The translations under genes and the position numbers were made by a program. Shown here one piece after another: positions 28,478 through 36,398 of a stretch of DNA of 64,000 bases. Below the pieces are notes generated by a model. It worked only from the letters and a program-made list of their open reading frames with translations. It did no database searches and was not told the DNA's origin. Location of the stretch: assembly GCF_900188415.1 (NCBI RefSeq), contig NZ_FZNV01000003.1, positions 248,001-312,000 of the forward strand, read 5' to 3'. The number at the start of each line of letters is the position of its first letter. Position 1 is the stretch's first letter. This DNA comes from Maribacter sedimenticola (GTDB lineage Bacteria; Bacteroidota; Bacteroidia; Flavobacteriales; Flavobacteriaceae).

Positions 28478-29830
28478 TTAGTTGGCTTCGATATTAAATA
28501 CTGGTAGTCCTCGGTAAAAGTCCAATGTGCTTTTATTGATCTCTGAACGTAGTTTCACCTGTAAATTCTCATTTTGTGCACTCGCATATAAATTTTTGGC
28601 GGTAAAAAGCTCTAGAGCATTTATCAGTCCTTTTTCATATCTTTTTTGAGCAATGGTAAAGGCTAAATTCTGCGCCTCCATTTTTTGGTTGCTCTGCACC
28701 AATTCTACTACTAATGAATTATAATCTTGCACTAATTGCTGAATGGTTTGAAACAGCTCTTGCTCTTGTGTCTTTAAATTATTCTCTGCACGAAGCTTTT
28801 CTATTTTAGATTGCTTTACCTGTGATCGTGCAGACCAACCGTTACTAATAGGTACACTTAAATTTATTCCCCAGTACTGAGAAGTGTTATCCCTAAACTG
28901 CTGTCTAAAAGGCAAGGTATTCCCCAATGTGTCTCTTGTAGTTTCAAAATACCCAGTACCAATACCTGCAAAGAAAGAAAGTGACGGGTACAATCTTCCC
29001 CTGGAGACTGCAACTTGCTTTTTTGCTGCCTTGGCTCTTAACTCCTGTGCTTTTATCAATGGTAAAAACTCGCGAGCTTCGTTATAAACAGAATCAGATG
29101 TTATTTCGTTAACAGCTGCATCCGCCACTACTTGCGGCAGTTCTTTTGTAATTTCAATTTCAGAGGTGTTCTCCAAGTTCATTTCTTGAATCAAGGTTAA
29201 TTTTGCCGTCGCCAATTGATTGGCACTTTGTGTTACGTTCAATTTATCGGTCAATAGTAACGACTCTGCCTCATAAAGATCGGCACCGGCTTTTAAGCCT
29301 AATTCTACCTGCTTTTCTACCAAACTGTAATTGGTTTGCGATACCGTTAATTGTTCTTTTGAGATTTCTACCAATCCTTCAAAAAACTGAATATCATAAA
29401 AGGCTTGCATTACCCTAAATGCCAATAAATATTTTTGTTGCAGCACATCTTCTTTGGTTGCCTTGAACAATAATTTAGATGCTTTAATGGCATTTATTTT
29501 TTGAAATCCCCGAAACAAATCAATGGAGGACTCCAACGAATAATTATTAGAGTAGAAATCCTGATTTACAAATGTTCCCGTATTGGGATCTTCTGCCCTA
29601 CCATAATTAACAAGATAACTAGATGATGCATTTACCGAAGGCAACAAGTTACGAACCGATTGTCTATAGGTTTCTTTATTAGATTGATTGGTATACTTAA
29701 AATCATTCAACTGTAAATTATGCGCTAAGGCATATGAAACACATTCATCTAATGTCCAACTTTCTTGGGCAAATACAGATGCCCAAATGGTCAGCAGCAA
29801 AAGTGTCGTTATTTTAAATTTTTTAATCAT
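28478..29830 (-). CDS. TolC-family outer membrane efflux protein
   Basis: 450 residues with a signal peptide ending ASVFAQ, followed by the paired outer-membrane-efflux repeats of the TolC family (WTLDECVSYALAHNLQL near the N-terminus; long helices rich in Gln, Lys and Leu). It is the first gene of the 24-kb locus, directly behind the divergent regulatory region. A sigma-54-like promoter is placed 26-41 bp upstream of its start. It would form the outer-membrane exit duct shared by the permeases. Confidence 0.93.
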   Translation of the reverse strand: MIKKFKITTLLLLTIWASVFAQESWTLDECVSYALAHNLQLNDFKYTNQSNKETYRQSVRNLLPSVNASSSYLVNYGRAEDPNTGTFVNQDFYSNNYSLESSIDLFRGFQKINAIKASKLLFKATKEDVLQQKYLLAFRVMQAFYDIQFFEGLVEISKEQLTVSQTNYSLVEKQVELGLKAGADLYEAESLLLTDKLNVTQSANQLATAKLTLIQEMNLENTSEIEITKELPQVVADAAVNEITSDSVYNEAREFLPLIKAQELRAKAAKKQVAVSRGRLYPSLSFFAGIGTGYFETTRDTLGNTLPFRQQFRDNTSQYWGINLSVPISNGWSARSQVKQSKIEKLRAENNLKTQEQELFQTIQQLVQDYNSLVVELVQSNQKMEAQNLAFTIAQKRYEKGLINALELFTAKNLYASAQNENLQVKLRSEINKSTLDFYRGLPVFNIEAN

Positions 29831-29855
29831 TTTTCTATTGGTATGCCATTCTCTA

Positions 29856-29871
29856 TACTATATGCGTGCCA
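29856..29871 (-). promoter_or_regulatory. Sigma-54-like promoter of the export locus (tolC)
   Basis: The minus strand reads TGGCACG-CATA-TAGTA. The -24 element is perfect; the -12 element again has TAGT with the conserved G in register. The inferred leader to the tolC ATG is only about 15 bases. No flavobacterial TAnnTTTG box was seen in this gap on the minus strand. Confidence 0.72.
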
Positions 29872-29934
29872 TAATTTTAAATTATTGATTTACAGTTATT
29901 TACATCATAATTAAATTTAATATTAATATATCAG

Positions 29935-29973
29935 TGTAAAAATGTTGTACAGATATTGTCAAATTTTTTTACA
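29935..29973. promoter_or_regulatory. Enhancer-type site: two tandem TGT-N11-ACA palindromes
   Basis: Site 1 is TGTAAAAATGTTGTACA (29935-29951) and site 2 is TGTCAAATTTTTTTACA (29957-29973), with a 22-bp period as at the other two copies. It lies 64 bp upstream of the TGGCACG element, which is 10 bp, or about one helical turn, further than at the other promoters. It also lies 60 bp upstream of the regulator gene itself, so autoregulation is possible. Confidence 0.68.
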
Positions 29974-30032
29974 GTGATATGAAAATACAAACTTCTATGT
30001 GTAGATTTAAATGAGTTAAAAAGAATGTAACC

Positions 30033-31397
30033 ATGATCGATGCAAAGATTCTTGTAATAGATGATACCAAAAGCGTGCTCAGCGCTCTTGAGATTTTGCT
30101 ACAGTTTGAATATAAAAGTGTACAAACCATTTCTAACCCAAATTTACTTTCATCTTTTCCCAACCTTAAGGAAATAGATATCATATTATTGGATATGAAT
30201 TTTTCTGCCGGGGTAAATACAGGAAACGAGGGTCTATACTGGTTGCGCGAAATAAAAAAGAAGGCTCCCCATATCTCGGTGATTATGATGACCGCCTATG
30301 GAGCGGTAGAATTGGCTGTTGAAGCCCTAAAAGAAGGAGCAACGGATTTTGTGCTGAAACCATGGAACAATGAACGCCTGCTTACAACGGTCAAATCTGC
30401 CTATGAACTTAGAAAATCACAGAAAGAAGTACAACACTTAAAACAGAAAGAGAGTAACCTAAAACAGGTTATCAATCAGAATTCCAATTACATCATTGGT
30501 AATTCAAAAGCACTTAATAGTGTAATGAGCCTTGTGCAGAAAGTTGCCAAAACCGACGTCAATATATTAGTAACCGGGGAGAACGGTACTGGAAAAGAAC
30601 TTATCGCCAGAGAACTTCATAAATCATCTGCACGAAACAATGAGGTTTTTATTTCTGTGGATATGGGTTCTATTTCCGAAAATTTATTTGAAAGCGAACT
30701 TTTTGGCCATGTCAAAGGTTCTTTTACCGATGCCAAAGATGACCGTGCAGGTAAGTTTGAAGCTGCCAATGGCGGCACCTTGTTCCTTGATGAAATAGGT
30801 AATCTTTCCCTACAGATGCAGGCCAAATTATTGTCCGTAATTCAGAACCGGGTAGTGGTACGTGTGGGATCAAACAAACCCATACCGGTAGATATTAGAT
30901 TAATTTGTGCAACCAATTGTAACCTTGATCAAATGGTTGCCGATGGCTTATTTCGCGAAGACCTTTTGTATAGGATCAATACCATACAGGTTCAAGTACC
31001 CCCATTAAGGGAACGCGACAATGATGTGCTGGTCCTATCTGATTTCTTTCTTAAAAAATTCGCCCATAAATATGGAAAACCAAGTTTAAAAATCAACCAG
31101 TCTGCCCAAGAAAAATTAAAAAATTATGCCTGGCCGGGGAACGTAAGGGAGTTGTTACATACTATGGAACGTGCGGTTATTTTATCTGAAGGAAATGTCT
31201 TGAAACCGACCGATTTTCTTTTGGAAACAAAGACGAACATGACCGTTGAAAACGGACCTAAAACTCTTGAAGAAATGGAATTGGTCATGATTAACAAAGC
31301 GTTGGACGATCATGACGGAAACTACAGTGCTGCAGCAGATCAACTAGGTATATCTAGACAGACCTTATATAACAAACTTAAAAAATTCAGTAAATAA
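30033..31397 (+). CDS. Sigma-54-dependent response regulator (NtrC family)
   Basis: 454 residues in three domains. The receiver domain (1-120) has acidic pocket D10-D11, phospho-acceptor D54 and the conserved Lys in VLKPW. The AAA+ domain (about 150-385) has Walker A GENGTGKE (182-189) and Walker B GTLFLDE. A Fis-type helix-turn-helix closes the chain ([20 protein letters not shown]). The sigma-54 contact loop, usually GAFTGA, reads GSFTDA (229-234). It is divergent from the export locus and one base overlapping with its kinase. Inferred role: activator of the three sigma-54-like promoters at 16.2, 18.9 and 29.9 kb. Confidence 0.95.
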   Translation: MIDAKILVIDDTKSVLSALEILLQFEYKSVQTISNPNLLSSFPNLKEIDIILLDMNFSAGVNTGNEGLYWLREIKKKAPHISVIMMTAYGAVELAVEALKEGATDFVLKPWNNERLLTTVKSAYELRKSQKEVQHLKQKESNLKQVINQNSNYIIGNSKALNSVMSLVQKVAKTDVNILVTGENGTGKELIARELHKSSARNNEVFISVDMGSISENLFESELFGHVKGSFTDAKDDRAGKFEAANGGTLFLDEIGNLSLQMQAKLLSVIQNRVVVRVGSNKPIPVDIRLICATNCNLDQMVADGLFREDLLYRINTIQVQVPPLRERDNDVLVLSDFFLKKFAHKYGKPSLKINQSAQEKLKNYAWPGNVRELLHTMERAVILSEGNVLKPTDFLLETKTNMTVENGPKTLEEMELVMINKALDDHDGNYSAAADQLGISRQTLYNKLKKFSK

Positions 31398-32743
31398 TGG
31401 TCAGCAAAAGTATTTACTATCAACTTGTTCTAAGAATTGTTCTCATAGCAGCCTGCGCTTTGTTGATCGCTTTCCTATCCTTTAAGGAACACTATCTACT
31501 TTCCATACTGTTCGGGTTTGTATTTATTGCACAAGCTTACGGACTTGTACATTATGTAAACCAGACCAACCGAAAAATTGCCTACTTTTTCGATGCGATC
31601 AAGAATGAGGATTTCACCTTACGTTTTCCAGAAAAACTTAGTGTAAAATCAATAGAAGAGCTGAACCATAGTTTGAATATGTTGAACAATATGATTCAAG
31701 AAATTCATCTTAAAAAGCAAGCCCAAGAACAGTATTACGAGGAAATTTTAAAACAGGCCGATATTGGGATATTTACCATAAACGACAAGGGCCACATTTT
31801 ATATGCCAACCCAACCGTACAAAACCTGCTCAACTACAGACCCCTTAACCATGTTAAGCAATTAAAACAAATAGACCCCAACCTATACGGATTGTTTGAA
31901 AACTTGAAACCTTTTGAAAGTACCATCTATGCACTAGGCAATGAACGGGGCAAAAAAGAATTGACCTTAAAATGCACCCCAATATCCATAGAGAACAAAC
32001 AACTATTATTGGTCATTGTCCATGATATTCAAAAAGAACTGGATGATAAGGAAACAGATTCCTGGGTTAAACTTATTAGGGTATTAACACATGAAATCAT
32101 GAATACCATTACCCCTATAACCTCTATTTCAGAATCAATATTAAAATATTTTAAAAAAGGAAATCAACTTTCTACCCCAGAAGAATTTGGGGAACAACAG
32201 ATAAAAAATTCGGCCAAAGGTCTGGAAGTCATTAAGGAACAAGGTAATGACCTTATGAGTTTTGTACAATCCTATAGAACCTTCTTGAGTGTACCGGAAC
32301 CTGATCGGGAACTTATACCCGCCTCTAAACTCCTAGAAAAAGTTAGAATGTTGCTCCAAGAATATACCAATGGCCATGACATTGTTTTAGAAGTATCTGC
32401 GCACCCGGAAAATCTGGAACTTTATATTGACGAAAAACAACTGACCCAAATTCTTTTAAACCTGGGCAAAAACGCACAACAGGCTTTAATAGGTCATGAA
32501 AATGGGGTAATCACGATTAAGGCAGGAGAGGATGTAAACGGCAAACAATTTATTACCGTAACCGATAACGGACCAGGAATTTCTCCTGAAATGTTAGATG
32601 AAGTATTTGTTCCTTTTTTTACCACAAAAAGCAACGGAACCGGAATAGGACTAAGCCTTAGCAAGCAAATCATGCGCATGCACGGTGGCTCTATACGTGT
32701 TGCATCCAATGAAACAACGACATTTACCTTAACGTTTCAATAA
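31397..32743 (+). CDS. Sensor histidine kinase (NtrY-like)
   Basis: 448 residues. Two N-terminal TM helices (about 10-28 and 33-50) with almost no periplasmic loop are followed by a HAMP-like stretch and a PAS domain (about 115-215). The H-box is VLTHEIMNTITPI with His232. The ATP-binding domain has an N-box around NLGKNAQQAL, TDNGPGIS and GTGIGLSLSKQI. The lack of a large extracellular domain suggests that it senses the membrane itself or a cytoplasmic PAS ligand. The start codon overlaps the regulator's stop by one base (TAATG), so the two are translationally coupled. Confidence 0.94.
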   Translation: MVSKSIYYQLVLRIVLIAACALLIAFLSFKEHYLLSILFGFVFIAQAYGLVHYVNQTNRKIAYFFDAIKNEDFTLRFPEKLSVKSIEELNHSLNMLNNMIQEIHLKKQAQEQYYEEILKQADIGIFTINDKGHILYANPTVQNLLNYRPLNHVKQLKQIDPNLYGLFENLKPFESTIYALGNERGKKELTLKCTPISIENKQLLLVIVHDIQKELDDKETDSWVKLIRVLTHEIMNTITPITSISESILKYFKKGNQLSTPEEFGEQQIKNSAKGLEVIKEQGNDLMSFVQSYRTFLSVPEPDRELIPASKLLEKVRMLLQEYTNGHDIVLEVSAHPENLELYIDEKQLTQILLNLGKNAQQALIGHENGVITIKAGEDVNGKQFITVTDNGPGISPEMLDEVFVPFFTTKSNGTGIGLSLSKQIMRMHGGSIRVASNETTTFTLTFQ

Positions 32744-32745
32744 GA

Positions 32746-33090
32746 CTATAGCTCTGCACGTAATTCTATGTACGGGTCCCAGAAATGTTTATCTAAATTC
32801 ACTATTTGCAAATCTTTAATTAGAACACCTTCTGCCTCTAACAATTGTTGCATGAGGTTGGTACCATCAAAATGATGTTTGCCCGTTAACAATCCTGCTT
32901 TATTGACCACCCTATGGGCAGGAATATCTTCCATGTTATGAGATGCGTTCATTGCCCAACCTACCATTCTTGCACTACGCGCCGCACCCAAATATTTTGC
33001 CACTGCACCATAGGAGGTCACGCGACCCTCTGGTATTAACCTAACCACTTGGTACACCCTTTCAAAAAAGTTTTCATTTTCAGGTTTCAT
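32746..33090 (-). CDS. Alkyltransferase-like protein (ATL; MGMT fold without catalytic Cys)
   Basis: 114 residues matching the DNA-binding half of O6-methylguanine-DNA methyltransferase, with the helix-turn-helix segment YGAVAKYLGAARSARMVGWAMN including the nucleotide-flipping Arg41. The active-site PCHR is PAHR here (residues 57-60), so alkyl transfer is impossible. ATL proteins bind O6-alkylguanine and direct it to nucleotide excision repair. It is the last gene of a trmB-lysE-ATL run and converges tail-to-tail with the kinase gene, with a 2-bp gap. Confidence 0.92.
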   Translation of the reverse strand: MKPENENFFERVYQVVRLIPEGRVTSYGAVAKYLGAARSARMVGWAMNASHNMEDIPAHRVVNKAGLLTGKHHFDGTNLMQQLLEAEGVLIKDLQIVNLDKHFWDPYIELRAEL

Positions 33091-33104
33091 AGGATGACAA
33101 AGTT

Positions 33105-33731
33105 TTAATTAAACAATCTTAAGCAAGTAATAATGAACAATAGTACCATTAATCCACTTAAAATGTAATTACTGTTCTTGGTAAAGGCGGTTGTTTTATG
33201 TTCCCATTTTTTAAAATAGATAACGTACAAATACATGGCCCAAAACGTTCCGCTACCCGCCGCAAGAATGAACAGGACCTCGTCCATAATCATATAGGTC
33301 ATAAAACCTTGGGAATGAAAAACGGTATTCAACCCACTATAATAAGGAATTGCCAAAAGATTGATAAGGGCCAGAAAAATTCCTTTGGAGAAACTGTTGC
33401 GCTTTTTGGCATCGGTAATGATAAATGGCCTATTCACTTGTTTTCTTCCTTTTATAAAAAAGAAAATGGCCAATATAAAAAATACCAAAAGCGCTGTTTG
33501 CAACAATAATTCCACCACATGTTGGTTTCGGGAAATCAGTTTTGCTATACGCACCGCAATATAGGTTTGCAGCATAACCGCAATGGCCACGCCCAAAGCA
33601 AAAATCAATCCGTTTGCCTTTCCTTTTTCAACACTGGTCTTGGCTGCATTTAAATTAAGCAGCCCGGGTGGCAACGATGCTAAAAAAGCGGCTGCGAAGG
33701 TAAATACAAATAAGGTTGGCAATTGTTGCAT
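33105..33731 (-). CDS. LysE-family exporter
   Basis: 208 residues with about six hydrophobic segments and the family's N-terminal signature region (FLASLPPGLLNLNAAKTSVEKGKANGL in short form SLPPGLLNLNAA, residues 19-30). Members export amino acids or related small cations/amines; the substrate here cannot be told. It lies 4 bp after the trmB stop, so it is co-transcribed with it. Confidence 0.8.
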   Translation of the reverse strand: MQQLPTLFVFTFAAAFLASLPPGLLNLNAAKTSVEKGKANGLIFALGVAIAVMLQTYIAVRIAKLISRNQHVVELLLQTALLVFFILAIFFFIKGRKQVNRPFIITDAKKRNSFSKGIFLALINLLAIPYYSGLNTVFHSQGFMTYMIMDEVLFILAAGSGTFWAMYLYVIYFKKWEHKTTAFTKNSNYILSGLMVLLFIITCLRLFN

Positions 33732-33735
33732 TTGA

Positions 33736-34404
33736 TCAGTTTACCTTGAACCTAATAAAGGTAATAGGTTTTCCCTTTTCAAGATACTGATTTTCATAGA
33801 AAGTCTGTATTTCCAAAACCTCTTTGGGGCTTCCTTCATTCTTATACACATCATGGTTGGCATACAGGACTTCCAATCCTAGTCCATGTAGCAGTCCTAA
33901 GGTATAACCGTGCATAAATTCACTATCGGTCTTAAGATTAACAGTACCGTTGGACTTTAAAATTTGCCTATACCGTTCCAAAAACGCCTTATTGGTCATA
34001 CGATGTTTAGTGCGCTTATATTTAATCTGTGGATCGGGAAAGGTAATCCATATCTCGGTAACTTCCTGGGCCCCAAAAATATGGTCGATCAATTCTATTT
34101 GGGTACGTACAAAAGCAACATTGGACAAGTTTTGCTCAATGGCCATCTTGGCACCTTTCCAAAAACGGGCGCCCTTAATATCAATACCTATAAAATTCCT
34201 ATCCGGAAATTTCTTCGCCAGACCAATGGTATATTCCCCTTTTCCACAGCCCAGTTCCAAAACTATGGGATTATCATTTTTAAAGTGTGCCTGCCATTTT
34301 CCTTTAAGCGAAAATCCGCCCACAACCTCTTCCCTAGTTGGCTGAATAACGTTTGAAAACGTTTCGTTTTCCTGAAATCTCTTTAATTTATTTTTGCTTC
34401 CCAC
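33736..34404 (-). CDS. trmB: tRNA (guanine-N7-)-methyltransferase TrmB
   Basis: 222 residues with the SAM site LELGCGKGEYTIGLA and the substrate signature FPDPQIKYKRTKHR, which define TrmB, the enzyme that makes m7G46 in the tRNA variable loop. The start codon is GTG (34402-34404), giving MGSKNKLKRFQEN. A perfect TAGCTTTG promoter box lies 23-30 bp upstream. It is the first gene of a three-gene run with LysE and ATL. Confidence 0.95.
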   Translation of the reverse strand: MGSKNKLKRFQENETFSNVIQPTREEVVGGFSLKGKWQAHFKNDNPIVLELGCGKGEYTIGLAKKFPDRNFIGIDIKGARFWKGAKMAIEQNLSNVAFVRTQIELIDHIFGAQEVTEIWITFPDPQIKYKRTKHRMTNKAFLERYRQILKSNGTVNLKTDSEFMHGYTLGLLHGLGLEVLYANHDVYKNEGSPKEVLEIQTFYENQYLEKGKPITFIRFKVN

Positions 34405-34426
34405 AATTTTCTTATCAATACAAGGG

Positions 34427-34434
34427 CAAAGCTA
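34427..34434 (-). promoter_or_regulatory. Flavobacterial -7 box for trmB
   Basis: TAGCTTTG on the minus strand matches TAnnTTTG exactly. Its position supports the GTG start, because any upstream start would fall within the promoter. Confidence 0.55.
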
Positions 34435-34456
34435 AGAAAAAACAGAAGCTTAGCGC

Positions 34457-35527
34457 TTACTGCTTATCCTCTATTTGGGAAGAACTTTTCTCTAGGGTAA
34501 AGGAAAACTCAGAACCTACCTCAACTGCACTTTCCACAAAAATTTTCTCCCCGTGTGCCTCAATGACATGTTTAACAATGGCAAGGCCCAGACCAGAACC
34601 ACCCTCACGCCTACTACCACTTTGGTCTACCCTATAAAAACGTTCAAAAAGCCTTGGAATATGTACTGCCGGTATTCCCTCACCATTGTCCGTGACCCTT
34701 ACAATTACTTTATTCTTCACTAGATTTTCAACGCTAATTTCCGTGGTACCTTTTTCATTTCCGTATTTAATGGAATTGACCAAAAGATTGGTCAATACCT
34801 GCTGTATTTTTTCTTTATCAGCATAAACCATAATGGGCTCCGGGTAAGGAATATCAAAGGTGAGGGTTATATTTTTCTTATCGGCCTTCATTTCCAACAG
34901 GTCAAAAACGCTCTGTATCAACTCTATGATATTGAACGATTGTTTTTCCAACCTAAGGTCCCCAACTTCCAATTTGGTAATAAGGTCCAGGTCTTTAACA
35001 ATATAGATCAATCTATCAACCGCCTTGTTCGCCCTATAAATATATTTTTTCCTGACGTTTTTATCATCGATCGCACCATCCAATAACGTTTCCAAATATC
35101 CTTGTACGGTAAACAGCGGTGTCTTGAGCTCATGGGATACGTTGCCCAAAAAATCCTTACGGTACTCTTCCCGTATTTTTAAAGTATCGATTTCTATTTT
35201 CTTGTCCTTGGCAAATTTTTCAATTTCCGCGGTCAATGTGCGCATATCCGTGGTTACCGGATATGAGGGCAAAGTGGAAGACTCCAACAACTCCACATCA
35301 TCATAGATCTTTTTGATCTTTTTGTAAATAAACTTATCTATTCTTATCTGTAAGGTCACGAAGGAGGTCACAAAAAGTGTAAGCGCGGTAACTATAACCA
35401 CTACCCAGTTCAACTCATTGAACGACCACAGCAAAAAGGCCATGACCATTGTACTGATCAAAGCGATATAAACAGATGAGCGAAATGCAAATCGATATGA
35501 TTTTTTGGAACGTACCGGCGCTGCCAT
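34457..35527 (-). CDS. PhoR-like sensor histidine kinase
   Basis: 356 residues: two N-terminal TM helices (about 18-36 and 40-60) with a tiny external loop, a cytoplasmic linker, HisKA with SHELKTPLF (His132), and a HATPase_c domain with TDNGEGIP and GSGLGLAIVKHV. Architecture and partner fit the PhoR group, which senses phosphate status through the Pst transporter rather than by a periplasmic domain. The ATG (35525-35527) immediately follows the regulator's stop codon with no spacer. Confidence 0.9.
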   Translation of the reverse strand: MAAPVRSKKSYRFAFRSSVYIALISTMVMAFLLWSFNELNWVVVIVTALTLFVTSFVTLQIRIDKFIYKKIKKIYDDVELLESSTLPSYPVTTDMRTLTAEIEKFAKDKKIEIDTLKIREEYRKDFLGNVSHELKTPLFTVQGYLETLLDGAIDDKNVRKKYIYRANKAVDRLIYIVKDLDLITKLEVGDLRLEKQSFNIIELIQSVFDLLEMKADKKNITLTFDIPYPEPIMVYADKEKIQQVLTNLLVNSIKYGNEKGTTEISVENLVKNKVIVRVTDNGEGIPAVHIPRLFERFYRVDQSGSRREGGSGLGLAIVKHVIEAHGEKIFVESAVEVGSEFSFTLEKSSSQIEDKQ

Positions 35528-36214
35528 TTATAGTACAAACTTATATCCTACCCCTTTTACCGTCTTAAAATGGTCTTCACCAATTTTTTCTCTAAGTTTT
35601 CTAATATGGACGTCTATGGTACGGCCTCCTACGACCACTTCATTACCCCAAACCTTGTCCAGAATTACATCTCTTTTAAATACTTTACTGGGCTTGGAGG
35701 TCAACAATGCAAGGAGTTCAAATTCCTTTCTGGGCAGAATAATCTCAACTCCTTTCTTGATGATCTTATACTCTTCCCTATTGATAACGATATCACCTAC
35801 CTTAACAATATCCTCTTGGGCGTTTTCCTCGTTCTTAAGACGTCTTAAAAGTGCATTGACCTTACTTACCAATACTTTTGGTTTTATGGGCTTGGTAATA
35901 TAATCATCTGCACCAGCATCAAAACCGGCCACTTGGGAATAATCCTCTCCCCTTGCGGTCAAAAAGGTTATGATGGTATTTTCCATACCAGGTGTCTTTC
36001 TTAAAATTTCACAAGCTTCAATACCATCCATCTCTGGCATCATTACATCTAAAATGATCAAGTGTGGTAATTTTTTCTTTGCCTTGGATACTCCGTCCGC
36101 CCCGTTTTTGGCAGTATATACATCATACCCCTCGGCAGAAAGATTATAAGCTACGATTTCAAGAATATCCGGCTCATCATCAACTAAAAGTATCCTAATA
36201 TCCTTCTTTTTCAT
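35528..36214 (-). CDS. PhoB/OmpR-family response regulator
   Basis: 228 residues. The receiver domain has D12-D13, phospho-acceptor D56 in LILDVMMPEMDG, and FLTARGED. The C-terminal winged helix includes WGNEVVVGGRTIDVHIRKLREKIG and TVKGVGYKF. It is divergent from the TonB-dependent receptor; the 184-bp gap between them carries GTAAC-type direct repeats with an 11-bp period, the geometry bound by PhoB-family dimers. The phosphate assignment is inferred from subfamily and repeat layout. Confidence 0.93.
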   Translation of the reverse strand: MKKKDIRILLVDDEPDILEIVAYNLSAEGYDVYTAKNGADGVSKAKKKLPHLIILDVMMPEMDGIEACEILRKTPGMENTIITFLTARGEDYSQVAGFDAGADDYITKPIKPKVLVSKVNALLRRLKNEENAQEDIVKVGDIVINREEYKIIKKGVEIILPRKEFELLALLTSKPSKVFKRDVILDKVWGNEVVVGGRTIDVHIRKLREKIGEDHFKTVKGVGYKFVL

Positions 36215-36239
36215 GGTTTTCTAATTGGATTGATTCGCT

Positions 36240-36247
36240 CAAAAGTA
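36240..36247 (-). promoter_or_regulatory. Flavobacterial -7 box for the phoB-phoR-like operon
   Basis: TACTTTTG on the minus strand is a perfect TAnnTTTG and lies 25 bp upstream of the regulator ATG. Confidence 0.55.
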
Positions 36248-36293
36248 AAGATAATACTATTACAGAAACGTCTCTTAACATTGATTTAATGTA

Positions 36294-36344
36294 GTAACAT
36301 TTAGGTAACACTAAAAAAATAAAGGTTTAACATGGGGGTAACCC
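36294..36344. promoter_or_regulatory. PHO-box-like ladder of 11-bp direct repeats
   Basis: GTAACAT at 36294, GTAACA at 36305, TTAACAT at 36327 and GTAACCC at 36338 all fall in one 11-bp register; the slot at 36316 is degenerate. PhoB-type winged-helix dimers bind 7-bp direct repeats at 11-bp period. The last repeat ends about 15 bp before a -7-like CCTTTG (36366-36371) for the TonB-dependent receptor, a placement typical of an activator replacing the -35 region. Confidence 0.6.
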
Positions 36345-36398
36345 GACCTTTACAACTACTGACGTCCTTTGCCGCTGATTAAAGAATAGAAATAACTG

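Noticed and set aside
33950-34356. Two 130-codon plus-strand frames over trmB
   Set aside because: Both are shadows of the trmB gene; neither resembles a known protein or has a promoter.
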